DNA from: Deltaproteobacteria bacterium
Lineage (GTDB): Bacteria > Desulfobacterota > Deferrimicrobia > Deferrimicrobiales > Deferrimicrobiaceae
Direction of reading: 5' to 3'
NCBI GenBank assembly: GCA_021815305.1
Contig: JAKAHC010000004.1
Coordinates: forward strand, 233,057-297,056
DNA length: 64,000 nucleotides
The translations under genes and the position numbers were made by a program. The notes under the pieces were generated by a model. The model was given only the letters and a program-made list of their open reading frames with translations, did no database searches and was not told the origin of the DNA. Of the stretch, positions 8,203 to 17,541 are shown piece by piece (within the stretch, counting starts at the first letter, position 1; each line of letters starts with the position of its first letter).

Positions 8203-9602
8203 CGCGCCACCTCCCTCACGTCCGCGATCCTCCCCGTGACGGCGGCCGCTGCCGCCATCTGCGGGCTCATCAGATGCGTGCGCCCCCCGGGCCCCTGCCG
8301 TCCCTCGAAGTTCCGGTTCGAGGTGGACGCGCACCGCTCGCCCGCCTTGAGCTTGTCCGGGTTCATGCCCAGGCACATCGAGCACCCCGGAAGGCGCCAC
8401 TCGAAGCCGGCCTCGAGGAAGACCCGGTCCAACCCCTCCGCCTCGGCCTGTTTCCTCACCAGGCCCGATCCGGGGACCACGAGCGCCGTCACCCCTTTCG
8501 CCACCCTTTTCCCCCTGGCCACCTGCGCGGCGGCGCGAAGGTCCTCGATGCGGCCGTTGGTGCAGGAGCCGATGAAGACCTTGTCCACGGGGATGTCCGT
8601 CAGTTTCGTCCCCGCCGCCAGCCCCATGTACTCCAGCGCCCGGAGCATCCTCGCCCTCTCCTTCGGATCCGGCTGCGCTTCCGGGTCCGGAACCCTCCCT
8701 CCCACGGGGAGGGCGTCCTGCGGGCTCGTCCCCCACGTGACATGCGGCTCGAGGGCGTCGGCGGAAAGCGCCTCCTCGCGGTCCCACCCGGCGCCGGGAT
8801 CGGACGGCAGCCCTTCCCAGTAGGCGATCGCAGCCGCCTCGTGCTCCGGCCCCGGAGCCAGGGGCCGCCCTTTCACGTAGGCGTACGTAACCTCGTCCGG
8901 CGCGATCAGGCCGAACCGGGCCCCGGCCTCGATCGTCATGTTGCAGATGGTCATCCTGCCTTCCATCGACATCCGCCGGATCGTGTCCCCGGCGAACTCG
9001 ACGGCGTGCCCCGTCCCCCCCGCCGCGCCGATCTTCGCGATCACGGCGAGAATGATGTCCTTGGGGGTGACGAAGGGCGCAAGGGCCCCCGAAACGACGA
9101 CGCGCATCTGGAGGGGCTTCCTCTGCCACAGCGTCTGCGTCGCGAGGACGTGCTCGACCTCGGAGGTCCCGATCCCGAAGGCGATCGCCCCGAACGCCCC
9201 GAGGGTGCCCGTGTGGGAATCGCCGCACACGATCGTGATCCCCGGCTGCGCGAGCCCCGACTCGGGCCCGATGATGTGGACGATCCCCTGCCGGGGGTCG
9301 TCGATGTCGAACAGCGTGATCCCCGCCCCGAGGGCGTTCTCCCGGAGCGTCCGGATCTGCTCCCGGCTCTCCCGGTCGTCGATCCGCGTGGAACGATCCG
9401 GGGTCGTGGGCACGTTGTGGTCCTGGACGGCGAGCATCGCTCCCGTCCGCCGCACGGAGCGCCCCGCGAGGACAAGCCCCTCGAACGCCTGGGGGCTGGT
9501 GACCTCGTGCACGAGGTGCCGGTCGATGTACAGCAGGACGTTGCCGTCGTCGCGTTCCGTCACCAGGTGGCGGTCCCATATCTTCGAAAACATCGTCGCC
9601 AT
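8199..9602 (-). CDS. leuC: 3-isopropylmalate dehydratase large subunit
   Basis: 467 residues, an aconitase-superfamily enzyme converting 2-isopropylmalate to 3-isopropylmalate with LeuD. Cluster-ligand motifs are present: [13 protein letters not shown] and [15 protein letters not shown], together with [13 protein letters not shown]. The ATG at 9602 has AAGGAG eight bases upstream. It is the first gene of a seven-gene minus-strand operon; a TATAAT -10 lies at 9714-9719. leuA and leuB are not in the window. LeuC is normal in length and complete. Confidence 0.95.
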   Translation of the reverse strand: MATMFSKIWDRHLVTERDDGNVLLYIDRHLVHEVTSPQAFEGLVLAGRSVRRTGAMLAVQDHNVPTTPDRSTRIDDRESREQIRTLRENALGAGITLFDIDDPRQGIVHIIGPESGLAQPGITIVCGDSHTGTLGAFGAIAFGIGTSEVEHVLATQTLWQRKPLQMRVVVSGALAPFVTPKDIILAVIAKIGAAGGTGHAVEFAGDTIRRMSMEGRMTICNMTIEAGARFGLIAPDEVTYAYVKGRPLAPGPEHEAAAIAYWEGLPSDPGAGWDREEALSADALEPHVTWGTSPQDALPVGGRVPDPEAQPDPKERARMLRALEYMGLAAGTKLTDIPVDKVFIGSCTNGRIEDLRAAAQVARGKRVAKGVTALVVPGSGLVRKQAEAEGLDRVFLEAGFEWRLPGCSMCLGMNPDKLKAGERCASTSNRNFEGRQGPGGRTHLMSPQMAAAAAVTGRIADVREVAR

Positions 9603-9713
9603 GGAAAAACTCCTTCCTCCCGGCCGGGGGTCTCCCCCCGGACACCGGGTCGAATGACGGCGCGGCCGCCCCGCGGAGCCGGGAGAACCGGACCGGAAAC
9701 TCCATTATAGTGG

Positions 9714-9719
9714 CAGGCC
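9714..9719 (-). promoter_or_regulatory. Candidate -10 box for the leuC operon
   Basis: The minus strand reads TATAAT here, about 110 bases before the leuC start. The -35 region 17 bases upstream (GCGTTC) matches poorly, so the promoter may need an activator or be misplaced. The rest of the 284-base gap (9603-9886) shows nothing else I can name. Confidence 0.35.
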
Positions 9720-9886
9720 GGCGCAAACGCAGGGGGGAACGCGATTCCGGGACCGCGAGGCTCGCGGGGACGAGGGGAGGAACCCGCTTCCAGGGGAAAT
9801 GAACCGCGCAGCAGGAGCCGGGCTTAAGGTACGATGGACATCTGGGGGGACCGTCGGAACTCCGGATCGAAGGAAAGGAGGCCTCC

Positions 9887-10375
9887 ATGATCCGCGTAAA
9901 GACCTTTACTTCCACGATGAAGATCTTCCACACGAAGCAGGAGCTGGACGAACTGGACCGGGCGGTGAACGACTTCCTGGCCGCCGAGGGGATCCGGACC
10001 GTGGTCTCCGTCAGCGACGCCGTGACCACGGGGTCGAAGGGGGAGTCGATCGGGATCATCCGGGTCCTGACGTATGAGGATCCGGGAGTCTCCCGGGAGG
10101 AGTATTACGAGCGCTTCGACCGGAAGATCCGGGAGTGGGGCATGGAGATCGAGGACCTGGGCAGGAAGGCCGACCGGCTCGGCGCATCTGCGCGTTCCCG
10201 GTACCAGGAGCAGGTCGGGGAGCTCAAGACGCTCCAGGAGAAGGCGAAAAGCAGGCTGTCCCAGATGAGGAAGGCGAGCGGCGAGGCGTGGGGAGAGTTG
10301 CACTCCGGCGCCGAAACGGCGCTCGAGGAGCTGGCCAAGGGGGTGAAGTCGGCGGCGACGAAGCTCAGGAAGTAG
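9887..10375 (+). CDS. Coiled-coil protein, sll1863-like stress family
   Basis: 162 residues, starting at an ATG with AAAGGAGG upstream. Residues 1-70 look like a small alpha/beta domain (FHTKQELDELDRAVNDFLAAEG). Residues 75-162 are a long, strongly charged helix with heptad character (YQEQVGELKTLQEKAKSRL), predicted to be coiled coil. No signal peptide or membrane segment is seen, so it is cytosolic. The overall shape resembles proteins annotated as sll1863-family stress response proteins. That naming is recognition, not proof. It ends 71 bp before epmA on the same strand. Confidence 0.6.
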   Translation: MIRVKTFTSTMKIFHTKQELDELDRAVNDFLAAEGIRTVVSVSDAVTTGSKGESIGIIRVLTYEDPGVSREEYYERFDRKIREWGMEIEDLGRKADRLGASARSRYQEQVGELKTLQEKAKSRLSQMRKASGEAWGELHSGAETALEELAKGVKSAATKLRK

Positions 10376-10446
10376 CGGGAAAGAATCTCCCCGTCAGGTG
10401 GCGGGAGGTCCGCTGGGGGATCCCGATCGGGAGTAAACAGATACGA

Positions 10447-11463
10447 ATGCGGAACGGGCAAAGACACGGGGAGACGTGGAGGCGCCTGGCGGAGGGCGGC
10501 CTCTCGTGGGGATCGTTCCGCGCGCGCGCGCGGGTCCTCGAGGGGATCCGCTCCTTCTTCCGGGACCGCGGGTTCCTCGAGACGGACCCGCCGTTCGCGC
10601 AAAGGTACCCGAACGTCGACCCCAACATCTTCCCCGTCCGGATCGCCGACGCGTCCGGAGAGCGCACGCGGTTCTACCTGCACACCTCCCCCGAGCTCGC
10701 GATGAAAAAGCTCCTCGCGGCGGGATCCGGAAACATCTTCTTCCTCGGGAAAGTGTTCCGTGACCGCGAGGGGTCGCCGCTGCATGCCCCCGAGTTCACG
10801 ATGCTCGAATGGTACCGCGTCGGAGGCGGGGCCGACGACGTGATCCGGGACGTCGAGGAACTGGTCCGGAAACTGGCCCGACGGATCAACGGCAGGGAGG
10901 CGCTTCAGCGGGGAGGGAAGGAGATCCCCGTCGACCGGCCGTGGGAACGGCGGGAGCTCTCCTCCGTGCTGCGGGAACGGATCGGGGCGGAGATGACGGA
11001 CGCCGCGGGGTTGCGCGAGGGACTGTCCCGGCTCGGAGTGCGCGCCGGTGCGGACGAATCCTGGGAGGACCTGTTCTTCCGCGCCTATCTCGAGGTCGCG
11101 GAGCCCCACGCCGCCGCCCTGGGGGCGTGCTTCCTCACGGGATACCCCGCCGCGCTCGGGGCGATGGCGCGCCGGCGGGCCGGGGCGCCGGAGGTCGCGG
11201 AGCGATTCGAGGGATATGCCGGGGGCGTGGAGCTGGTCAACGGCTACGAGGAACTGACCGACCCGGAGGAACAGGAAGCGCGCCTGCTGGATCTCGCCGA
11301 ACGGCACCGTCGGCTGACGGGGGAACGGCTCCCCCTCGATCCGGAATTCCTGGACGCTCTCCGGCGCGGGCTCCCCCCCTGCGCGGGCGCGGCGCTCGGA
11401 GTCGACCGGCTCGTCATGCTGCTGCTGGGCGGTCGGGACCTCTCGGAGGGAATGTACCTTTGA
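10447..11463 (+). CDS. epmA: EF-P-(R)-beta-lysine ligase (EpmA/GenX)
   Basis: 338 residues, a class II lysyl-tRNA-synthetase paralogue without the anticodon-binding domain. It ligates beta-lysine or lysine to elongation factor P, which relieves ribosome stalling on polyproline. Motif 2 is visible at FLGKVFRDREGSPLHAPEFTMLEWY and motif 3 at GAALGVDRLVMLLLG near the C-terminus. The length matches EpmA (about 325). EpmB/KamA and efp are not in the window. The start is the ATG at 10447 with only a weak GGGAG site. The stop overlaps the TTG start of the MFS gene. Confidence 0.88.
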   Translation: MRNGQRHGETWRRLAEGGLSWGSFRARARVLEGIRSFFRDRGFLETDPPFAQRYPNVDPNIFPVRIADASGERTRFYLHTSPELAMKKLLAAGSGNIFFLGKVFRDREGSPLHAPEFTMLEWYRVGGGADDVIRDVEELVRKLARRINGREALQRGGKEIPVDRPWERRELSSVLRERIGAEMTDAAGLREGLSRLGVRAGADESWEDLFFRAYLEVAEPHAAALGACFLTGYPAALGAMARRRAGAPEVAERFEGYAGGVELVNGYEELTDPEEQEARLLDLAERHRRLTGERLPLDPEFLDALRRGLPPCAGAALGVDRLVMLLLGGRDLSEGMYL

Positions 11464-12692
11464 CCTCCCCGGCATTCCTCCTCGGCGTCCTGTTCTTCGG
11501 CCACATGTGCACCGACATCGTGCAGGGGTCCCTCCCCGCCCTTCTTCCGTTCCTGAAGGACCGTTTCGACCTGTCGTACGCCGCCGCCGGGTCGCTCCTC
11601 ATGGCGGCCCACATGACCTCCTCGGTGATCCAGCCGCTGTTCGGCTACGTCACCGACCGCCATCCCCTCCCGGTCCTCCTCGCGCTGGGGTGCCTGGTCT
11701 CCGGCGTCGGGATCGCTCTTGTGCCCTTCTCCCCTTCGTTCGGGTGGCTCGTCGCCTTCGTCATGTTCACCGGTCTGGGAACGGCCGCGTTCCACCCCGA
11801 GGGATTCAAGGCGACGGCGTGCATCGTTTCGGAGCGGCGCGCCACGGGGATGTCCTTCTTCTCCGTGGGCGGGAACCTAGGGATCGCCGTCGGCAGCCCC
11901 CTGGCGATCTTCCTCGTCTCGCGGCACGGCCTCCGCGGAGCGTCGGTCCTCCTCCTCCCGGCCGCCGCCGCGGCCCTGATCTTCCTCCCCGTGCTTCCCG
12001 CGATCCGCCGCAGGATCCATTCGGTCTCCGCCGCGCCGCAGGCGAACGCGATGAGCGACGTCAAGAAACCGCTGTACGCGGTTTCCCTCCTCATCCTCAT
12101 CGTGGTGATGCGCTCCTGGACCCAGCTGGGGCTCGCCACCTACATCCCGTTCCTCTACAAGGAAAAACTCGCGAGCGATCCGGCATACGTCGCCACCCTG
12201 CTCTTCCTCTTCTTCGGGGCCGGCACGGTGGGCACGCTCCTCGGGGGGCCGCTGGCGGACCGTTTCGGTCACCGCCGGCTGCTGTTCGTCTCCACGGCGC
12301 TCCAGGTGCCCCTCCTCTTCGTCTTCCTGTGGTCCTCCGGCTGGCTCGTATTCGTCATGGCGGCGCTGCTGGGCTGCACGATCGTATCCACCTTCGCCGT
12401 CACCATCGTGATGGCCCAGGAGATGTTCCCCCGGAGGATGGCCACCGCTTCCGGCGCCATCGCAGGGTTCGCCATCGGCACCGGCGGGGTGGGCGTGACG
12501 CTCCTCGGAGTGGTCGCCGACCATTACGGCGTCGGCGCCGCCACGCACCTCATCAACCTCCTTCCCGCCACGGGCGCGATCCTCGCGCTGCTTCTCCCCC
12601 TCCCATGGAAAACGGGGGACGAGAACGGAAGGGGGATCTCCAGGGCGGAGGCAAGGGCAGAAGTGTCCTCCGCCGCGCCACCCGCCTCTTGA
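11460..12692 (+). CDS. MFS transporter, fosmidomycin-resistance (Fsr)-like
   Basis: 410 residues with about 12 hydrophobic helices. The TTG start at 11460 overlaps the epmA stop as TTGA, and GGAGGG lies 11 bases upstream. Residues 8-40 (FFGHMCTDIVQGSLPALLPFLKDRF) match the first helix of Fsr-like MFS proteins, and GTAAFHPEG near residue 105 is typical of that subfamily. It is probably a proton-driven exporter in the inner membrane. The natural substrate is unknown. Coupling to epmA is positional; no functional link is evident. Confidence 0.8.
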   Translation: MTSPAFLLGVLFFGHMCTDIVQGSLPALLPFLKDRFDLSYAAAGSLLMAAHMTSSVIQPLFGYVTDRHPLPVLLALGCLVSGVGIALVPFSPSFGWLVAFVMFTGLGTAAFHPEGFKATACIVSERRATGMSFFSVGGNLGIAVGSPLAIFLVSRHGLRGASVLLLPAAAAALIFLPVLPAIRRRIHSVSAAPQANAMSDVKKPLYAVSLLILIVVMRSWTQLGLATYIPFLYKEKLASDPAYVATLLFLFFGAGTVGTLLGGPLADRFGHRRLLFVSTALQVPLLFVFLWSSGWLVFVMAALLGCTIVSTFAVTIVMAQEMFPRRMATASGAIAGFAIGTGGVGVTLLGVVADHYGVGAATHLINLLPATGAILALLLPLPWKTGDENGRGISRAEARAEVSSAAPPAS

Positions 12693-12747
12693 CAGCCTCG
12701 GCAGGCCCCCCTACGATGGGGTGGCCTTGACCGAGCGCCCACTCGGT
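12689..12747 (+). promoter_or_regulatory. Sigma-70 promoter and TetR-type operator for the efflux operon
   Basis: TTGACA at 12689-12694, a 17-base spacer and TACGAT at 12712-12717 form the best sigma-70 promoter in the window. Just downstream, at the expected transcription start, lies ACCGAG-CGCCCA-CTCGGT (12730-12747), an inverted repeat with 6-bp arms. Such ACCGAG/CTCGGT sites are typical TetR-family operators. The TetR gene at 16911, last in the same operon, is the obvious candidate repressor. Confidence 0.7.
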
Positions 12748-12767
12748 AAGCGATCCCGGAGGATTCC

Positions 12768-14078
12768 GTGACCCGACACATCCGCACCCGGACCGTCGCC
12801 TCGTTCCTCATCCTCGCGGCGCTCGCCGCCGCGGCGGGCGCCGCCGACAACGCCGCCCTGTCGCCGTCGGGGACCTCCGCCTCCGCCGTGACCTGGACGC
12901 TGGAGCAGGTCGCCGCAATCGCCGTCTCGCACCACCCGCTCGTGCGGCAGGCCGACGCGCAGACCGCCGCCGCCGCCGCAAGAAGGGGGCAGGCGGAATC
13001 CGCGTGGTACCCCTTCATCGACCTCTCCACGGGCGTCTCCCGCACAAGGGCGTTCTCGGTCCAGGCGCAACGGAGCGCGACGGTGCGCAGCGAGTTTCTC
13101 CAGGCGGACCTCTCGGTCGTTTTGACCGATTTCGGGCGGACGCGGACCGACGTGAACCGCGCGGCGGCCCTCGTGTCCGCCTCCCGCGAGGACGGGACCT
13201 CGGTCCGCGAGGACGTCGGGTACAATGCGAAGGTGGCCTACTTCAACGTGCTGCGCGCAGTCCGCTCCCTGGAGGTCAGCCGCGAAACGCTGCGGCAACG
13301 GGAGTCGCTCCTGCGGCAGGCGCAGGCGTTCTACGAGGCGGGCATCCGGGCCAAGATCGACGCCATCCGCGCGGAGGCGAGCCTCTACGACGCCCGGGCC
13401 CAACTGACCCAGGCGGAAAACAACCTGCGGGTAGCGCGGATCACCCTCCTCAACCGGATGGGGATCGAGGGGCCGGCGGACTATATCCTGACCGATTCCC
13501 TGGCCTCGGAAAAGATCCCCGGAACGATTGCGGACTGGGTCGCCGAGGCGGAAAAGAACCGCCCGGAGCTGAAATCCCTCCGCGAACAGGAGCGCGCCGC
13601 CGCGTATTCCGTGCGGTACGCCCGGGGAGGGTACCTGCCGTCCCTGACGGGCTCGGCGGGGTACGGCTACGCCGCCGAGGACATGCCGCTCCAGGAGAAC
13701 TACCTGTTGGGCGTGACGCTCACCTATCCCCTCTTCTCCGGGTTCCTGACCCGGGAGCAGGTCAGGGAGGCGCTGGCATCCCTCGCCTCGATCCGCCACG
13801 GCCTGACCGACTCGCGGCGGCAGGTGCGCCTGCAGGTGGAGCAGGCGGGGTACGGCGTCGGCGAGGCCGCGGAGCGGATCGTGGCGCGGACGAAGGAGCG
13901 GGACGCGTCCGAGGAGAACCTCCGCCTCGCGACCGCGAGGTACGAGGTGGGCGTCGGAGACATCATCGAGATGATCGACGCGCAGGTCCAGATGACCACT
14001 GCCGACACCGCCGCCATCGACGCCCAGTACGACTACAGCGTTTCCCTCGCGACGCTCCTGCGCGCGATGGGCCGCTGA
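12768..14078 (+). CDS. TolC-family outer-membrane efflux protein
   Basis: 436 residues, first gene of the tripartite efflux operon. It has a signal peptide (residues 1-25, ending AAAGAAD), then two long helical repeats typical of outer-membrane efflux proteins. Each has Ala- and Gln-rich heptads and a short beta segment (PFIDLSTGVSRTRAF and LPSLTGSAGYGYA). The trimer should form the outer-membrane duct for the EmrA/EmrB pair downstream. The gap to emrA is 15 bp. Transcription is probably repressed by the downstream TetR protein through the operator at 12730-12747. Confidence 0.88.
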   Translation: MTRHIRTRTVASFLILAALAAAAGAADNAALSPSGTSASAVTWTLEQVAAIAVSHHPLVRQADAQTAAAAARRGQAESAWYPFIDLSTGVSRTRAFSVQAQRSATVRSEFLQADLSVVLTDFGRTRTDVNRAAALVSASREDGTSVREDVGYNAKVAYFNVLRAVRSLEVSRETLRQRESLLRQAQAFYEAGIRAKIDAIRAEASLYDARAQLTQAENNLRVARITLLNRMGIEGPADYILTDSLASEKIPGTIADWVAEAEKNRPELKSLREQERAAAYSVRYARGGYLPSLTGSAGYGYAAEDMPLQENYLLGVTLTYPLFSGFLTREQVREALASLASIRHGLTDSRRQVRLQVEQAGYGVGEAAERIVARTKERDASEENLRLATARYEVGVGDIIEMIDAQVQMTTADTAAIDAQYDYSVSLATLLRAMGR

Positions 14079-14093
14079 CCGGCAGGGGGATTC

Positions 14094-15281
14094 ATGACGG
14101 AGAACAGCGCAGAAACCGCAACCCCGAAAAACAACGGCCGCAGGAAGAAGGCGATCCTCGTCTTCCTCGTCGTCCTGGTGGCGATCGTCCTCGCCGGCTT
14201 CGGCTATTGGGAATACCGCCGGACCCACGTGAGCACCGACGACGCATACATCGACGGGCGGATCCACATGGTTTCTTCCCGGATCCAGGGGAAGGTGGTG
14301 GACGTAAAGGCGAGGGACAACCAGTACGTGAAGGAGGGGGACCCGCTCCTCCTCATCGACCCGGAGCCGTTCGCCGTCCGGGAGTCCGCAGCGGCGGCCG
14401 CCCTCTCGGGGGGAAACGCCGACCTCGTCGCGGCGAGGGCCGACCTGGACTCCGCCCGTTCGGACGTGGACGCCGCGCAGCGGGACCTCGAGGGGGCGAA
14501 GACCCTGCTCGCGCAGCTTTCGGCGGGCGTCGATGCGGCCCGCGCGAGGACCGCACTCGCTTCGGCGCGCCTTGCCCAGGCGTCGAGGGACGCGGTCCGG
14601 ATGAGGAAGCTGTTCGCGAAGCAGGCGGTCAGCCGGGAGACGTTCGAGAAGTCGCAGACCGGCGAGGAAGTTGCGCGGGCGCAGAACGACCTGGCCAGGG
14701 AGGAGTTCCGGCTCGCGGAGGCGGCGATTCCCACCCAGGAGGCGCTGATCGCCCAGCGCGCCGCCGTCCTCTCGCAGCGGCGGTCCGTGGTGGTCCAGCG
14801 CCAGGCGCGGGTCGTCCAGCGGGAGGCCCAGGTCAGGCAGCGCGAGGCTGCCCTGTCCGAGGCGAAGCTCAACCACCGCTACACCGAGGTCCGCGCCCCG
14901 GCGGACGGGTACGTCACGCGGAAGGGCGTGGAAGTGGGGCAGATCGTCTCCCCGGGCCAGTCTCTCCTCGCCGTGGCGACGCTGGGCGACGTTTGGATCC
15001 TGGCGAACTACAAGGAAACGGACATCGGGAAGATCCGCCCGGGACAGGACGTGGAGATCCGCGTCGACACGTTCGGCGGGAGGAAGTTCAAGGGGAAGGT
15101 GGACAGCATCATGGCGGGTACCGGTTCCGCCTTCTCCCTGTTCCCGCCGGAGAACGCCACGGGCAACTACGTGAAGGTGGTGCAGCGCATCCCGGTGAAG
15201 ATCCTCCTGGCTCGCGGGGAGGACCCGGGACACATCCTGAGGATCGGCATGTCCGTGGTCCCCACGGTGCTCGTCCGGTAA
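14094..15281 (+). CDS. HlyD/EmrA-type membrane fusion protein
   Basis: 395 residues with a short cytosolic N-terminus, one membrane helix (about 20-42) and a periplasmic adaptor. A biotinyl-lipoyl half-motif (STDDAYIDGRIHMVSSRIQGK) comes first, then a long coiled-coil hairpin (about 95-250) full of Arg/Ala/Gln heptads. The second lipoyl half (NHRYTEVRAPADGYVTRKGV) and a beta-barrel domain follow. The STDDAYIDG start is typical of EmrA rather than RND adaptors. It links the EmrB-like pump to the TolC-like duct. The next gene starts 7 bp after its stop. Confidence 0.88.
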   Translation: MTENSAETATPKNNGRRKKAILVFLVVLVAIVLAGFGYWEYRRTHVSTDDAYIDGRIHMVSSRIQGKVVDVKARDNQYVKEGDPLLLIDPEPFAVRESAAAAALSGGNADLVAARADLDSARSDVDAAQRDLEGAKTLLAQLSAGVDAARARTALASARLAQASRDAVRMRKLFAKQAVSRETFEKSQTGEEVARAQNDLAREEFRLAEAAIPTQEALIAQRAAVLSQRRSVVVQRQARVVQREAQVRQREAALSEAKLNHRYTEVRAPADGYVTRKGVEVGQIVSPGQSLLAVATLGDVWILANYKETDIGKIRPGQDVEIRVDTFGGRKFKGKVDSIMAGTGSAFSLFPPENATGNYVKVVQRIPVKILLARGEDPGHILRIGMSVVPTVLVR

Positions 15282-15288
15282 GGGGCCG

Positions 15289-16881
15289 GTGAACGGCGAG
15301 AAGGACCCGGGGAGGATCGGCAACGCCGTCGGCGCGGCCCGCGACGGCAAGTGGATCGTCGCCGTCACGGTGATGCTTCCGACGCTGATCGAGATCATCG
15401 ACACCAGCGTCGCCAACGTCTCCCTCGACCACATCCGCGGATCCCTCTCCTCGGGGATCGACGAGGCGGCGTGGGTCCTCACGTCGTACCTGGTGTCCAA
15501 CGCCATCATCATCCCGATGACCGGATGGCTCGCCCGCACGTTCGGGCGGAAGCGGTACCTCACCTTCTCCGTCCTCCTGTTCACCGCCGCCTCGTTCCTG
15601 TGCGGCTCCTCGACGAGCCTGGGGATGCTCGTGTTCTTCCGCGTCCTCCAGGGGATCGGCGGCGGGGCGCTGCAGCCGATCTCGCAGGCGATCCTCCTGG
15701 AGACGTTCCCGCCGCAGGAGCACGGGATGGCGATGGCCATCTTCGGCGTCGGCGCCATGTTCGGTCCCATCGCCGGCCCGCTGATGGGCGGGTACATCAC
15801 GGACACCCTCTCCTGGCGCTGGATCTTCTACGTCAACATCCCGTTCGGGCTCCTCGCCGTTTTCATGATCTCGATGTTCATCAAGGACCCCCCGTACATG
15901 AAACGGCAGTTCGGGGAGAAGGTGGACCGGTGGGGGATCGCCCTGCTCGCCGTGTGGGTCGGCTGCCTCCAGATCATGCTCGACAAGGGGCAGAGGGAGG
16001 ACTGGTTCCATTCCACCTTCATCCTGGTCCTCTTCGCCGTCGTGGTCCTCGCCCTCCTGCTCTTCGTGATCGTGGAGCTGTTCCTCGCCGAGAACCCCGT
16101 GGTCGACCTGCGGGCGTTCCGGAACATCTCCTTCACCAGCGGAAACGCGGTGATGTTCATCGCCTTCTTCAACCTGCTCGGGAGCATCGTCCTCCTTCCC
16201 CTGTACGCGCAGCTGCTCCTCGGGTACACGGCGACGCTTGCCGGGCTGGTCCTCTCGCCGGGCGGGGTGGCCACGCTTCTGACCATGCCGCTCGTGGGAA
16301 GGTTCATCGGGCGGCACAATCCGAAATACCCGCTCGCCCTGGGCGTCCTCGTGTGCGCCTTCTCCACCTGGGACATGTCGAACTTCTCGCTGGGAGCGGA
16401 TTTCAACGCCCTGCTCTGGCCGCGGATCTACCTGGGTTTCGGCATGGGGCTGCTCTTCATCCCCCTCACGACGCTCACCCTGTCCTCCATCCCGAAGCCC
16501 CAGATGGGGAACGCCACGGGCATCTACAACCTGTTGCGGAACCTGGGGGGGTCGATCGGCGTGTCCTTCGCGACGACCATGTTCGCCCGCCGGGCCCAGG
16601 TTCACCAAAGCTACCTGGTGGAGCACATGACCCCGCTGGATTCGGCTTTCCGGTCCGCGGTGGCCAAGGGGCAGGCGTTGCTCCCCTCCCGGGGGATCCC
16701 CGACGCCGTCGCGGGGAACGCGACCCTTGCGAGGCTCTACCGCGAAGTGGTCCGTCAGGCGACGATGATGGGGTTCAACGACGCGTTCTATATCCTGTCG
16801 GTGCTGATGGCGTGCGTCCTGCCGATGCTGCTGCTGCTGCGCAGGCCGGCGCACCAGGCGCCCCCCGTCGTGGGGCACTGA
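15289..16881 (+). CDS. DHA2-family MFS drug transporter (EmrB-like)
   Basis: 530 residues with 14 predicted membrane helices, starting at a GTG with GGGGCC upstream. DHA2 hallmarks are clear: TLIEIIDTSVANVSLDHI in helix 1, GWLARTFGRKRYL after helix 2 and RVLQGIGGGALQPISQA in helix 4. It should export hydrophobic compounds or uncouplers by proton antiport in the inner membrane, working with the adaptor and TolC-like protein upstream. Substrates are unknown. The gene is complete and its length is usual. Confidence 0.9.
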   Translation: MNGEKDPGRIGNAVGAARDGKWIVAVTVMLPTLIEIIDTSVANVSLDHIRGSLSSGIDEAAWVLTSYLVSNAIIIPMTGWLARTFGRKRYLTFSVLLFTAASFLCGSSTSLGMLVFFRVLQGIGGGALQPISQAILLETFPPQEHGMAMAIFGVGAMFGPIAGPLMGGYITDTLSWRWIFYVNIPFGLLAVFMISMFIKDPPYMKRQFGEKVDRWGIALLAVWVGCLQIMLDKGQREDWFHSTFILVLFAVVVLALLLFVIVELFLAENPVVDLRAFRNISFTSGNAVMFIAFFNLLGSIVLLPLYAQLLLGYTATLAGLVLSPGGVATLLTMPLVGRFIGRHNPKYPLALGVLVCAFSTWDMSNFSLGADFNALLWPRIYLGFGMGLLFIPLTTLTLSSIPKPQMGNATGIYNLLRNLGGSIGVSFATTMFARRAQVHQSYLVEHMTPLDSAFRSAVAKGQALLPSRGIPDAVAGNATLARLYREVVRQATMMGFNDAFYILSVLMACVLPMLLLLRRPAHQAPPVVGH

Positions 16882-16910
16882 AGGAACGGGAGAGCGGAGG
16901 AAACGCACGG

Positions 16911-17540
16911 ATGTCGGACACCGCAAGGAGCAGGGCGATCCTCGCCACCGCCTCCCGCCTTTTCGCGGAGAAGGGGTACGGGAACGCGACGACCTCGGAG
17001 ATCGCACGCGCGGCGGGGGTCGCCGAAGGGACGATCTACCACCACTTCGGGAGCAAGGACGGGATCTTCCTGACGATCTTCGACGAGACGATCGAAGGGT
17101 ATCTCGCCGGGATCGAGGAGCTGCTGGCCCGGGGAGCGACGGGGCGGGAAACCCTCTCCGCGCTCACGCGGTTCCAGTTCGACTACGTCTCCCGCCACAG
17201 CGAGCGGTACCTCATCCTGCTGCGGGATTTCCCCGCCGACCTCACAGCGGGGCCCCTCGCCGAGGGCTCCCCCCAGAAGAAGAAGCTCGACCGGATCACG
17301 GAGCTCTTCCGCAGGGTCCTCGCCCGCGGGAAGGCGGACGGGACGCTTCACCTTCCCTTCCCGGTGCGGGACACCGCGGAGATTCTCCGCGGTTCGTTCT
17401 ACGGCGCCATCCGGCTCAAGATGACCGGGCTCATCCGTGCGCCGCTGCCGCGCCTGGCCCGGATGCTGGAGTCGTACTGGATGGAGGCGCTCGCGCCGCA
17501 GCACCCCGCGGAGAGCCCCCGGGGGGTGCCGGGAGGCTGA
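16911..17540 (+). CDS. TetR/AcrR-family transcriptional repressor
   Basis: 209 residues, with GCGGAGGAA before the ATG at 16911. The N-terminal helix-turn-helix (about 10-55, SRLFAEKGYGNATTSEIARA then GVAEGTIYHHFGSKDGIF) is standard TetR. The C-terminal ligand domain is all-helical and specific to this protein. As the last gene of the efflux operon it most likely represses the operon promoter through the inverted repeat at 12730-12747 and is relieved by a pump substrate. That link is inferred from position and operator shape. It converges with the thioesterase gene, with one base between the two stops. Confidence 0.9.
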   Translation: MSDTARSRAILATASRLFAEKGYGNATTSEIARAAGVAEGTIYHHFGSKDGIFLTIFDETIEGYLAGIEELLARGATGRETLSALTRFQFDYVSRHSERYLILLRDFPADLTAGPLAEGSPQKKKLDRITELFRRVLARGKADGTLHLPFPVRDTAEILRGSFYGAIRLKMTGLIRAPLPRLARMLESYWMEALAPQHPAESPRGVPGG

Positions 17541-17541
17541 A

